Source: Dama dama
Taxonomy: Eukaryota > Chordata > Mammalia > Artiodactyla > Cervidae
Assembly (NCBI RefSeq): GCF_033118175.1
Contig: NC_083711.1
Span: forward strand, 44,216,001 to 44,280,000
Reading direction: 5' to 3'
DNA length: 64,000 nt
The first letter of the stretch is position 1. Each line of letters opens with the position of its first letter. Positions 35,404-45,954 of this stretch are shown one piece after another. Below the pieces are notes generated by a model. The model did not search any database and was not told where the DNA came from. It was given only the letters and a program-made list of their open reading frames with translations. Made by a program: the position numbers and the translations under genes.

Positions 35404-35807
35404 GTATTGAAAGTAAAAACTCTGGAGGTCACTAAAGTTTTAAGGAAAATCAGAGGTAACGTTTGTACTCAATAAACTAATATAGTCCATTTTTCCTTCT
35501 GTATTCTAAATAGGAATTTCCTAGTTATTATAGAGAAATGAAAGATATGTTGAGATTAATATATCTGTGATTCTGAAAATGTACTAAACTCCTCATTTCA
35601 AAGCTGTGTATAAATAATGAGCTTCATTTTCACTCACTAATTTTTTGAGGCAGTCAAAAGGAACTCATATCTAAAGACATAAATATAAGAAGGTCATGAT
35701 TTTATAGAGTGTAGCAAAGCATTAATTCAACAAATATTTTCAAATAATCAAATATAACAGATTTTAAAATTCTTCCCTTCATGGATCATGTAAAAGAAGA
35801 TGTCTTT
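35404..35807. other. Unique AT-rich sequence
   Basis: No repeat or coding feature recognised. Confidence 0.4.
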
Positions 35808-35817
35808 CCAAATCACT

Positions 35818-36039
35818 GTGTGTGTGCTAAGAGGCTTCAGTCATGTCTGTCTCTTTGTGACCCTATGAACTATAGCCCACCAGGTTCCTCTGTCCATGGG
35901 GATTCTCCAGGCAAGAATACTGGGATGGGTTGCCATTCTCTCCTTCAGCAGATCTTCCCCACCCAGGGATTGAACCCGAGTTTCTTACATCTCCTGCATT
36001 GGCAGATGGGTTCTTTACCACTAGCACCTCCTGGGAAGT
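35818..36039 (-). mobile_element. Bov-tA SINE with target duplication
   Basis: Minus-strand SINE with a complete tail and a head ending CCACTAGCACCTCCTGGGAAGT. It is flanked by CCAAATCAYT at 35808-35817 and 36040-36049. It carries the variant head seen also at 59703-59916 (TTCTTTACCACTAGCACC). Confidence 0.92.
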
Positions 36040-36049
36040 CCAAATCATT

Positions 36050-36978
36050 AAACTATTACAATTAGCACATATGTATATGCCAAATATTGAACAACTTGAT
36101 TACTAGCTGTGGATGTGTGCATGAGCTCAAAAGCACACACACATGTAATGGGAAGTACTTAAACATAGTATTTTCACTGGTTTACCGCTGGAACTTAATC
36201 AACAGTTGAATTCTAGGAAGTCATTAATATATTAGGTGATTATCAGAGTTTAAACTTGTTAATACATGAAAATACCCATATATTTTTTCAAAATTCATTG
36301 TGAACCTGCTGCACTGTGGTGTTAGAGACATTTAATCTAGGAAACTCTGAAACAGTGCTATATAGTAAACTTGAGTGTTTATTAAAGTAGTAACGTGACT
36401 TTTCCAATTTTTCAAAACTCTAATATTGACCTAGATTTAAAATGTTTAAATCCCAGAAATATCCAGAGACTGCTATCTCAAACATACCCTGATAATCATT
36501 AGAAGGAACTAATACAGAAACGTGTGCAGAAGTAGAGGCAAGATTCTATTTTAAACCCCCCTGCAGGGGGGGGTTTTACCAGGAAGAAAGTGATAAATAT
36601 ATTCAGGGTCATAGGACCATTGTATAGAACAGTGGGATAATGATGCTGAAATGATTCACAGAAACCAGCAATAATGAGCCACAAAATTAAGTCCAATGTA
36701 ATTAACCTGAGGATCCAATCAATGGCTCACTCACTGAGGAATAATGTAGAATTTTATATAGTTTCAGGTTATACTTGAGACCCATTAATATCATGAGTAG
36801 CTTATAGAGTGCACATACATGTAAGAGAAAATTCCAACAAAAAAATCAGGGATTGTGGTAAAAATTTCAGACAAAGGAAAATTAGTGTATTAGATTGATA
36901 TCATATTGAGAAATGGCATGCAAAAATCAAGATCAATATCATAACTTTTTCCCATTCACATATGACATTATGTCTTTG
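36050..36978. other. Unique sequence with a G/C palindrome
   Basis: No repeat recognised. It contains the short palindrome at 36553-36577 listed separately. A 65-codon minus-strand frame crosses that palindrome and is probably chance. Confidence 0.4.
36553..36577. repeat. G/C palindrome AAACCCCCC-TGCA-GGGGGGGGTTT
   Basis: A near-perfect palindrome with six C on the left and eight G on the right around TGCA, bordered by A and T runs, in otherwise AT-rich DNA. It could form a hairpin or cruciform. The G run could also be a sequencing or assembly artefact. Confidence 0.8.
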
Positions 36979-37741
36979 TCTCCTGCAGAGGTGTGGTCAG
37001 TGGTGGCCTGCTTCAGGGTCAGGGGCACTCACTGCAGCTGTGCATTCATGCAACCTTTTGAAGAAGGTCACCATTATCTTCATTAACTCAACCATAGTTT
37101 GGCCTCACGTCAAACAACAGGTAGGGAACACAAGGCCCCCGCCTTGCCCCATCAACAGTAAATTGGATTAAAGATTTACTGAGCACGGCCCCACCCATCA
37201 GAACAAGACCAAGTTTCCACCTCAGTCAGTCTCTCCCATCAGGAAGTTTCCATAAGCCTCTTATCCTTCTCCGTCAGAGGACCCACAGAACAAAAACCAC
37301 AGTTACAGAAAACTAATCAAACTGATCACATGGACCACAGCTTTGTCTAAATCAATGAAACTATGAGTCATGCCCTGTAGGGCCAGGCAAGACAAACAGG
37401 TCATGGTGGAGAGTTCTGACAAAACGTGGTCCACTGGAGAAGGGAATAGCAAACCACTTCAATTATCTTGACTTGAGAACCCCATGAACAGTATGAAAAG
37501 GCAAAAAGATAGGACAATGAAAGATGAATTTGCCAGGTCGGTAGGTGTCCAATATGATACTAGAGATCAGTGGAGAAGTAACTACAGAAAGAATGAAAAG
37601 AAGGAGCCAAAGCAAAAAAACACCCAGTTGTGTGTGTGACTGGTGATGGAAGTAAAGTTCAATGCTGTAAAGAGCAATATTGCATAGGAACCTGGAATGT
37701 AAGGTCCTTGAATCAAGGCAAACTGGAAGTGGTCAAACGAG

Positions 37742-37984
37742 ATGGCAAGAGTGAACATCCACATTTTAGGAATCAGCAAACTAAAATGGACTGGAAATAC
37801 TGACTTTAACTCAGATGAAAATTGTATCTACTCCTGTGGGCAAGAATCCCTTAGAAGATACGAAGTAGCCATCACAATATACAAGACCCAAAATGCAGTA
37901 CTTGGATGCAATCTCAAAAACAACAGAATGATCTCTGTTCATTTCCAAGGCAAGCCATTCAATATCATAGTAATCCAAGTCTAA
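37742..37984 (+). pseudogene. BovB endonuclease N-terminal fragment, catalytic Glu lost
   Basis: An 80-codon frame beginning MARVNIHILGISKLKWTG. This corresponds to the start of the apurinic-endonuclease-like domain that nicks target DNA for RTE retrotransposition. The usual E-L-K-W catalytic glutamate is replaced by Lys (residue 13). The region continues through VHFQGKPFNIIVIQV and then stops at TAA in the following codon, where the family normally reads Tyr (YAP). Even if translated, it would be a truncated and inactive endonuclease. Confidence 0.85.
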
Positions 37985-39096
37985 GCCCCAACCAGTAATG
38001 CTGAAGAAGCTGAAGTTGAATGGTTCTGTGAAGACCTACAACACCTTCTAGACCTAACACCCAAAAAAGTTATCCTTTTCATTATAGGTGCTGGAACACA
38101 AAAGTAGCAAGTCAAGATATACCTGTAGTAACAGGCAAATTTGACCCTGGGGTACAAAATGAAGCAGGTCAAAGAATAACAGAGTTTTGCCAAGGGAACA
38201 CACTAGTCATAGCAAATACCCACTTCCAACAATGCAAGAGAAGACTCTATTCATGGACATCACCAGATAGTCAATACCAAAATCAGATTGATTATATTTT
38301 TTGCAGGCAAAGATGGAGAAGCTCTATACAGTCAGTAAAAACAAGATTAGGAGCTGACTGTGACTCAGATCATGAACTCCTTATTGCAAAATTCAGACTA
38401 AAATTGAAGAAAGTAGGGAAAACCACTAGATTACTCATGTATAATCTAAATCAAATCCCTTACAATTATACAGTGGAAGTGCCAAATAGATACAAGGGAT
38501 TAGATCTGACAGACAGAGTGCCTGAGAACTATGGATGGAGGTTCATGACATTATACAGGAGGCAGTGATCAAGACCATCTCCAAGAAAAAGAAATGGGAA
38601 AATGCAAAATAATTGTCTGAGGAGGCCTTACAAATAACTGAGAAAAGAATAGAAGCTAAAGGCAAAGAAGAAAAGGAAAGATATATCCATTTGAATGCAG
38701 AGTTCCCAAAAATAGCAAGGTGAGATAGGAAAGCCTTCCTCAGCAATCAATACAATGAAATAGAGGAAATCAATATAATGGGAAAGACTAGAGATCACTT
38801 CAAGAACATTAGAGATACCAAGGGAACATTTCATGCAAAGATGGGCACAATTAAGGACAGGAATGTTATGGAACTAAAAAAAGAAGAAGATATTAAGAAG
38901 AGGTGACAAGAATACACAGAAGAACTATAAAAATAGATCTTCATGACTCAGATAACCACGATGGTGTGATCACTCACTAGAATCAGACATCCTGGAATGC
39001 AAAGTCAAGTGGGCTTTAGGAAGCATCATTACGAACAAAGTTAGTGGAGGTGATGGAATTCCAGTTGAGCTATTTCAAATCCTAAAAGATGATGCT

Positions 39097-39426
39097 GTGA
39101 AAGTACTGCACCCAATATGCCAGCAAATTTGGAAAACTCAGCAGTGGCCACAGGACTGGAAAAGGTCAGTTTTCATTTCAGTCCCAAAGAAAGGCAATGC
39201 CAAAGAATGTTCAAACTACCACACAAAAATTGCATTCATCTCACATGCTATCAAAGTAATGCTCAAAATTCTCCAAGTCAGGCTTCAGCAGTATGAGAAC
39301 CGTGAACATCCCGATGTTCAAGCTGAATTTAGAAAAGGCAGAGGAACCAGAGAACAAATTGCCGACATCCGCTGGATCATTGAAAAATCACGAGAGTTTC
39401 AGAAACATCTACTTTTGCTTTATTGA
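39097..39426 (+). pseudogene. BovB reverse transcriptase, fingers region fragment
   Basis: A 109-codon frame with QQWPQDWKRSVFISVPKKGN, NYHTKIAFISHAIKVMLKIL and DVQAEFRKGRGTREQIADIR: the RT fingers region that precedes motif A. It loses frame just before motif A because the A run in GAAAAAACATC is shortened (GAAACATC). Motif A continues in the next frame (39293-39550). Confidence 0.85.
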
Positions 39427-40508
39427 CTATGCCAAAGCCTTTGACTGTGTGGATCACCACAAACTTTGGAAAATTCTTAGAGACAGGAATACCAGACAAC
39501 CTGACCAGCCTCCTGAGAAACCTGTATGCAGGTCAGCAAGCAACAGTTAGAACTGGACATGGAACAGCAGACTGGTTCCAAGTTGGGAAAGAACTATATC
39601 AAGGCTATATATTGTCACCCTGCTTATTTAACTTATATGCAGAATACATCATGAGAAATGCTGGGCTGGATGAAGCACAGCTGGAATAGAGATTGCCAGG
39701 AGAAATATCAATAACCTCAGGTATGCAGATGACATCACCCTTATGGCAGAAAGCAAGGAAGAACTAAAGAGCTTCTTGATGAAAGTGAAAGAGGAAAGTG
39801 AAAAAGTTGGCTTAAAACTCAACATTCAGAAAACTAAGATCATGGCATCCTGTCCCATCACTGCTTGTCAATAGATGGGGAAACAGTAGACACAGTGACA
39901 GACTTTATTTTGGGGGCTCCAAAAATCACTACAGATGGTGACTGCAGCCATGAAATTAAAAGACATTTGCTCCTTAAAAGAGAAGCTATGACCAACCTAG
40001 ACAGCATATTAGAAAACAGAGACATTACTTTGCCAATAAAGCTCTGTCTAGTTAAAGTTACGGTTTTTCCAGTAGTCATGTGTAGATGTGAGAGCTGGAC
40101 TATAAAGAAAGCTGAGCACTGAAAAATTGATGCTTTTGAACTGTGGTGTTGGAGAAGACTCATGACAGTCCCTTGGACTGCAGGGAGTTCAAACCAGTCC
40201 ATCCTAAAGGAAATCAGTTCTGAATATTCATTGGAAGGACTGATGTTGAAGCTGAAACTACAACACTTTGGCCACCTGATGTGAAGAACTGACTCATTAG
40301 AAAAGACCCTGATGCTGGGAAAGATTAAGAGCATGAGGAGAAGGGGATGACAGAGGATGAGATGGTTGGATGACATCACTGACTAGATACACATGAGTTT
40401 GAGTAAGCCCTGGGAGTTTGTCAGGGAAGATGGATAGGGAAGCTTGGCATGCTGCAGCTCATGGGGTCACAAAGAGTCGGACACAACTGAGTGACTGAAC
40501 TGAACTGA

Positions 40509-40724
40509 TGATATTATTATCATAATATTTCTCGAACAGTTGCCTTTTTAAAATACCTTACTACATCTCACAAGAAATGTGAAGAAAAACAAATTTGGAG
40601 AACAATTTTGAACATATCTTTAGAAAGTGTTTGATTAAGTCCCTTGAAATAACAACTTATAATAGGAAACTAAACAATAATAATAAGAAATTACATCAAC
40701 TTAATAATATCATTATTAATATAT
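40509..40724. other. Short AT-rich spacer between two BovB copies
   Basis: A 216-bp unique spacer with ATT/AAT-rich runs. It separates two same-direction BovB copies. Confidence 0.5.
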
Positions 40725-41504
40725 GGAGAAATATCAATAACCTCAGATATGCAGGTGACACCACCCTTATGGCAGAATGCAAGGAGGAACTCAAGAGCCT
40801 CTTAATGAAGGTGAAAGATGAAAGTGAAAACTGGCTTAAAATTCAACATTCATGGAATCTGGTTGCATCACTTCATGGAAATTGAAGAAAAAATAGAAAC
40901 AGTGACAGACTTTATTTTCCTGGGCTCCAAAATCACTGCAAATGGTGACTGCAACCATTAAATTAAAAGGCACTTGCTCCTTGGATGGAAAGATTTGACA
41001 AACATACTACAGTGTATTAAAAAGCAGAGACATAATTTTGCCTACAAAGGTCCATATAGACAAAGTTATGGATTTTTCAGTAGTCATGTACTGAAGTGAG
41101 AGTTGGACCATAAAGAAGGCTGAGAGCCAAAGAATTGATGCTTTAGAACTATGGTGCTGGAAGAGACTCTTGAGAGTCCCTTGGACTGCAAGGAGATCAA
41201 AGCAGTCAATCGTAAAAGAAATCAACTCTGAATATTCATTGGAAGGACTGATACTGAAGCTGAATCTCCAATTCTTTGGCCACCTGATGCAAAGAGCCTG
41301 CTTGTTGGAAAAAATCCTAATGCTGGGAAAGACTGAGGCAGGAAGAGAAGGGGGTTGCCAGAGGATGAGGTGTTTGGATGGCATTATCAACTCAGTGGAT
41401 ATGAGTCTGAGCAAATTGAGAAGGATTAATAGTGAAGAACAGGGATGCCTAGAATGCTGCAACATGAGGTGGCAAAGAGTCGGGCATGACTGAGTTACTG
41501 AACA
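40725..41504 (+). mobile_element. BovB, 5'-truncated, older copy
   Basis: Starts GGAGAAATATCAATAACCTC just upstream of YADD (GATATGCAGGTGACACC, so the second Asp codon region reads YAGD) and ends CTGAGTTACTGAACAA. The altered YADD means the catalytic centre is mutated. A deletion near 40845 removes the segment between AACATTCA and TGGAATCTGG. Confidence 0.9.
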
Positions 41505-42779
41505 ATTATGTAGTAATATATAGTTGTGTAGTTATGTGATAAAATTATGTAATGAAATCTCCTAATTGGAAATACATAACCACATCATTATGTTATAGAT
41601 TGTAAACAAGTACATTAACAGAAAAAAATATGACATGCTCTTTCATATTTTTCACTGATTAACTCATCCCTATCTAGGTAAAATTTTGGATGCCAGTTTA
41701 TAATAATACATATTATAATTTAGATTTAAAATATGTAATATATAAAACCAAAGGTATGATATTAGTGGATAACCCATATTAGTACATAATATAAAATTTT
41801 ATGAACTGAGAAATTTCATGGTACATTCAAAGACAACTATAAACATAATGAAAGCAACACTGTAACCATGATTACATTCTAAATGAACTGCACATGGACA
41901 GCTGGTGGGACATTCAATTAGACACAGTCTATCATATAAATTCCATTTGCTCATTAACTTTATCCTTTAATGCTCAACTACCACGTTTAAGATCAACAGG
42001 GAAAATTTGTTATAATAGGAAACTATTGCACCTATTAACAGATAAAATACTGAATCTTTTGAATTGTATTGTTCAATTCAATTTTTAATTTTTAACTTTA
42101 TTCAATTTTTAAAAATGCATCATTTCTGTGATATGTTTTGTCCTACTGAGTTATTTTTGCCTTTGTGAAACTCTTCTGTTTATTTTACTTAATGTAAAAG
42201 GCTTCAAGTAAGCCTGGTTATGTTTGCCTTACTAATTTAAAAGTGTATTGTCAATCTCACTACCCTGTTGGAGTAGTCATAGCTAGTTGGCAGTACTCCA
42301 CCATCCATCTTTTAAAATTCATATGTTGCTGAGTTTAGTATTAGTTGCTGAGTTTTGAATTATGCATGATATATTAAATAACTTTGGAATGGATCACCTT
42401 GTCCTTATAGTGGCAGCTATTCTATCAAGAAATCACTCTTAAACCTATATGCTAGTTATTTTTCTTATTATCAAGTGTATCACTAGCTTGATTCACAAGG
42501 AATTTTTCCTCCTTGAGGTTTTCTTTGAATCTACTCTTAGGCCTTGTGTGAATTCCTTATTCCTTTTTACTTTTATAACACTGTAGCCAACTTTTGACAA
42601 AGGAGGTTATTACTAAGCATTCCATCAATTCATAAAATAATTTCATTAGTATAAAAATCATGTGATTTTCAGAAGTACTTTTCTTTTGTGACCCAGCATC
42701 TCCACAGACATTGGGATATAATGAGATACCTCCCACATCAAGTAGGCCTATGAGTTAAATGAGTTAATTTCATTCTTTT
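41505..42779. other. Unique AT-rich sequence
   Basis: Nearly 1.3 kb with no recognised element. No coding or RNA signal. Confidence 0.4.
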
Positions 42780-43262
42780 GTTTATTTTTTAAAATACCTT
42801 AAGTTTTGGAGCAGTTTTAGATTTACAACAAAATTAAGAAAAAAAAAAAAACAGATTTCCCATATCCTCCTTGCTCTTACATAGGGCATAGCAGCCCCAT
42901 TAACATTATTAACCTGAATGGTGCTTTTTTTTGTTTTTAGCAAGGATGAACCTACATTGACACATCCAGTATTCTGGATTTGAGACATTGTAAGAGGTGT
43001 GTAGTGATAACTCCTTATACTTTCAATTTTCATTTTTCTGATGTCATGAGATGTGGAGCATTTTATCATAATTTTTTTTGCACCTTTATACCTTTGGTGA
43101 GCTCTCTGTCAAGATCTTTGGCCCATTTTTATTATTGGGCTGTCTGTTAACTTATTGTTGAGTCAATAGTTCTTTGTCTAGTTTAAATAACTATCTTTGA
43201 ACAGATATGTCTTTTGCAAATATTTTCTCCCAGTCTATGGCTTATCCTTTCATTCAACTAAT
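42780..43262 (-). mobile_element. Old LINE-1, 3' UTR and ORF2 end
   Basis: Reversed LINE-1 blocks on the plus strand: CTTAAGTTTTGGAGCAGTTT near 42800, CAGATTTCCCATATCCTCC near 42852 and GATGAACCTACATTGACACA near 42945. ORF2-type GCAAATATTTTCTCCCAGTC follows near 43218. Confidence 0.7.
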
Positions 43263-43699
43263 ATTATTTATAAAATATTAGAAAATACAATCTTCCCTTA
43301 AGGCTGTTGACACTGTTCAATGTAATTATGATTTATACAAGGAGAAACTAATAGAATTAACAAAAAACTAATAAACCATGAATAAAATGTGCTGTGTAGT
43401 CAAATTCAAAGATTAGAAGAAACAAAAAATTATATGTGACAAGAACTATAGCCCATCTAATACTGAAAGGCTAAATACATATTTCACATTAGTAACCAGA
43501 ATTTAGAAAATGAACTCAGTAGAATTAAGCATAAACAGAATCTGAATCTGAAAATTTTAATTTCTCTCTATATATGTAATTCTATATAGAAAGAAACTTA
43601 AATTTAAAACTTAACTGCAAAGACAAAAAGAGGACTTGAATAAACGCTAAGGGAAGAGAAATACTAAGATACTATATTCCAGTTTGGAAAGAATTAGTG
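43263..43699. other. Unique sequence
   Basis: AT-rich; no feature recognised. Confidence 0.35.
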
Positions 43700-43882
43700 T
43701 ATAGCTGACCCTTGAACAACTCGGGGATTGTACTCCATGCTTTGAATCCTTGGTTCCTTCACATCTTTGGATTCAACCAATGACAATAGACCATGGAGTA
43801 GTGTAAAACTTACTAATGAAAAGTATCTGTATTTAAGTGGACCCACACAATGAAAACCAGCTTTGTTCATGGGTTGACTGTA
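43700..43882. mobile_element. Tigger-type MITE with terminal inverted repeats
   Basis: The left end TATAGCTGACCCTTGAACAA and the right end TTGTTCATGGGTTGACTGTA are inverted repeats of about 20 bp with a few mismatches, each next to TA. Length is about 183 bp and there is no coding capacity, so it is a nonautonomous Tc1/mariner-superfamily (Tigger) element. Confidence 0.75.
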
Positions 43883-44866
43883 ACATATATATGTCAGTTC
43901 TGCTAAAATTAATTTGCAAGTGTAATTCAGCACTACTAGTTTCCAATTGCATTTGTACTTTACTTTTAAATTCTTATTTTAAAATAACTTTAAATTTAAA
44001 AGAAATGGCAAAAATAGTACAGAAAGTTTATTTGTACACGTATCTATCTTCTCCCAAAAGTATCACATTTAAAAATGACATTTTCAAGACCAGGAATTTG
44101 GCATTTTTAAAACTATTAACAAAACCAAGAACTTTATATAGAATTTGCTTGTATAAGGTAAAATTTTACTTGCAAAATTTTCCTGTGTAGTTATATGAAA
44201 TTTCATCACATGTATAGATTTGTCTAACCAACAAATATAGTCAGATTATAAAACTGTTTTATAACCACAAACTCCCTTTTGCTACACTTTAATAGTCACA
44301 TCCTTCCCTAAAGTTAAGCTCTGTCAAATATTAACTTATTCTCTATAATTAAAATTGCATCACATTGAGAAAGTTATAGAAAATACACCAAATTGGTTTT
44401 TGTCCTCACAATAATGCCTTGAAATTCACAAAATTGTGTGAACCAATATTTTGTTCCTTTTTATTGCTGAATTCTATTCCATGATATGTATACAGCACAG
44501 TTTTTCTAGTTACCTGCCGAAGAAAATGTATATATATACATATATATATTTTTTTACTATTCAAAATAAAGTGGCTGTGAACATTTATGCAGGTTTGTGT
44601 TAAATGTAGATTTTCATTTCTTTAGGAAAAATACCTAGAGCATAACTGTTGTGTAGAATGTAACGTAGCTTTGGCTTTGTAAGAAAGTCAAACTTTTCCA
44701 GAGTGACTGTGTTGTTTTACATTTCCACCATTACTACATGAGAGAGACAGTCCCTCTACATTCCCATTATATTTGATATTCACTGCTTTGCTTTTGACAT
44801 AGGTCCATAAACTGCATGTCACTGCTTCTAACCAAATGCCATAGTATACTATGGTAAGCTTTATTA
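43883..44866 (-). mobile_element. Old LINE-1 (L1ME/L1MD-type), 3' UTR and ORF2 end
   Basis: On the plus strand the reversed ORF2 blocks are clear from about 44450: CCTTTTTATTGCTGAATTC, CATTTCTTTAGGAAAAATACC near 44617 and CAGAGTGACTGTG near 44699. The 3' UTR part to the left (43960-44440) is diverged and its left edge is uncertain. Confidence 0.6.
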
Positions 44867-44875
44867 TATTTTACT

Positions 44876-45096
44876 TGAAAGTGAAAGAAGTGTTAGTCGC
44901 TCAGTCATGTCCAACTCTTTGCGACTCCATGGACTGTAGCCCACCAGGCTCCTCTGTCCGTGGAACCCTCCAGGCAAGAATACTGGAGTGAGTAGTCATT
45001 TCCTTCTCCAGGGGATATTCCCCACCCAGAGACAGAACCTGGGTCTCCTGCATTGCAGGCAGATCCTTCACAATCTGTTCTCTTAACATTGCACTG
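44876..45096 (-). mobile_element. Bov-tA-type SINE
   Basis: Minus-strand copy with GTCGCTCAGTCATGTCCAAC, CATGGACTGTAGCCCACCAGG and GGGTCTCCTGCATTGCAGGC. The head beyond GATCCTTCACAATCTG is replaced by unrelated bases. TATTTTACT on both sides (44867-44875, 45097-45105) may be the target duplication. Confidence 0.88.
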
Positions 45097-45105
45097 TATT
45101 TTACT

Positions 45106-45281
45106 AAAAAATTACACATACTTTATTAAAACATGTGTGTCTGTAAATTTCACTGGTTTAAAGCCTAGTAGTGAGATCACAAGATAATTATGTTAGTAAG
45201 TAGTGCCAGATTTCTTTCCAAAAAATCTGTACTTGTGTACTTCACTGGAATGAATTTCTATTTTCCATACCCTAGGAAAAA
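45106..45281. other. Spacer, possibly old LINE-1
   Basis: Could continue the minus-strand LINE-1 to the left; too diverged to say. Confidence 0.3.
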
Positions 45282-45476
45282 CTTAGTAAAGAATTCACCT
45301 CCCAATTCAGGAGAAGTGGAAAACATGGTTTGATCCCTGGGTCAGGAAGATCCTTGGAGGCAGAAATGGCAGCCCATTCCAGTGTTCCTGCCTTGGATTC
45401 CCATGAACAGAGGAGCCTGGCATGCTGCTGTCCACGGAGTCACAAAGAGTCAGACATGACTGAGTGACTGAGCACA
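45282..45476 (+). mobile_element. Bov-tA-type SINE, head-truncated
   Basis: Starts at AGTAAAGAATTCACCTCCC, contains GTTTGATCCCTGGGTCAGG and GGCAGCCCATTCCAGTG, and ends GACATGACTGAGTGACTGAG. Confidence 0.88.
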
Positions 45477-45748
45477 AGAAAAGCTTTCATTATCTAACTT
45501 TATCGTACTGATTTCTATAAGTAAAAATTTTTAAAAATTGAGTATCTCTAATGGATAGTGAGTTTTAGAATCCCTTTGTAATTGCTTGCACTTCAGATGT
45601 TCCCTTTAGTGAATTGTGTGTTGACTCATATGTTGTCTATATCTTTCCTGGATTTTCTAACATTTTTTTTTATTTTAAATAATTTCTTTGAATCCTCTAT
45701 TATCTCCTTGTTTCTTCTAGACAGTGTAAGAATTTGACTCTAACACAA
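45477..45748. other. Spacer, possibly old LINE-1
   Basis: The AT-rich sequence with a T-tract near 45664-45672 is compatible with reversed LINE-1 ORF2, but the match is weak. Confidence 0.3.
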
Positions 45749-45954
45749 ACATGCTCAGTCACTTCAGTTATTTTCAACTCTTTGTGACCCATGGACTGTA
45801 GTCTGCCAGGCTCTTCGGTCCATTGGACTCTAGGCAAGAAGACTGGAGTGAGTTGCCATTTTCTTCTACGGGGAATCTTCCTGATGCAGGGATCAGACTT
45901 GCGTCTCCTATATAGGCAGGCAGATTCTTTACCACTGAGCAACCTGGGAAGACT
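45749..45954 (-). mobile_element. Bov-tA-type SINE, diverged
   Basis: Minus strand: CTCAGTCACTTCAGTTATTTTC at the tail, CCATGGACTGTAGTCTGCCAG, and head GATTCTTTACCACTGAGCAACC. Internal small deletions. Confidence 0.87.

Larger units (their letters stand above)
36979..40508 (+). mobile_element. BovB with 5' UTR, longest copy (~3.5 kb), inactive
   Basis: Starts in the 5' UTR (TCTCCTGCAGAGGTGTGG) and passes the CCATAGTTTGGCCTCACG and GATTTACTGAGCACGGCCCC blocks. The untranslated lead-in runs to about 37700. The endonuclease region (37680-38410) keeps the SDHELL block near 38370, but in the ISELKW block the catalytic Glu has become Lys (ISKLKW near 37771). The linker region follows, then RT with motif A (FIDYAKAFDCVDHHKLW) near 39417-39462, GTADWFQVGKELYQGYILSP and an aspartate-aspartate 'YADD' region near 39720 (GTATGCAGATGACATC). 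The C-terminal domain and GAACTGAACTGA tail are complete. Frames change many times. Confidence 0.95.

Noticed and set aside
36962..37171. A 69-residue plus-strand protein
   Set aside because: It lies in the BovB 5' UTR; the same region reads differently in the inverted copy at 61743-62059.
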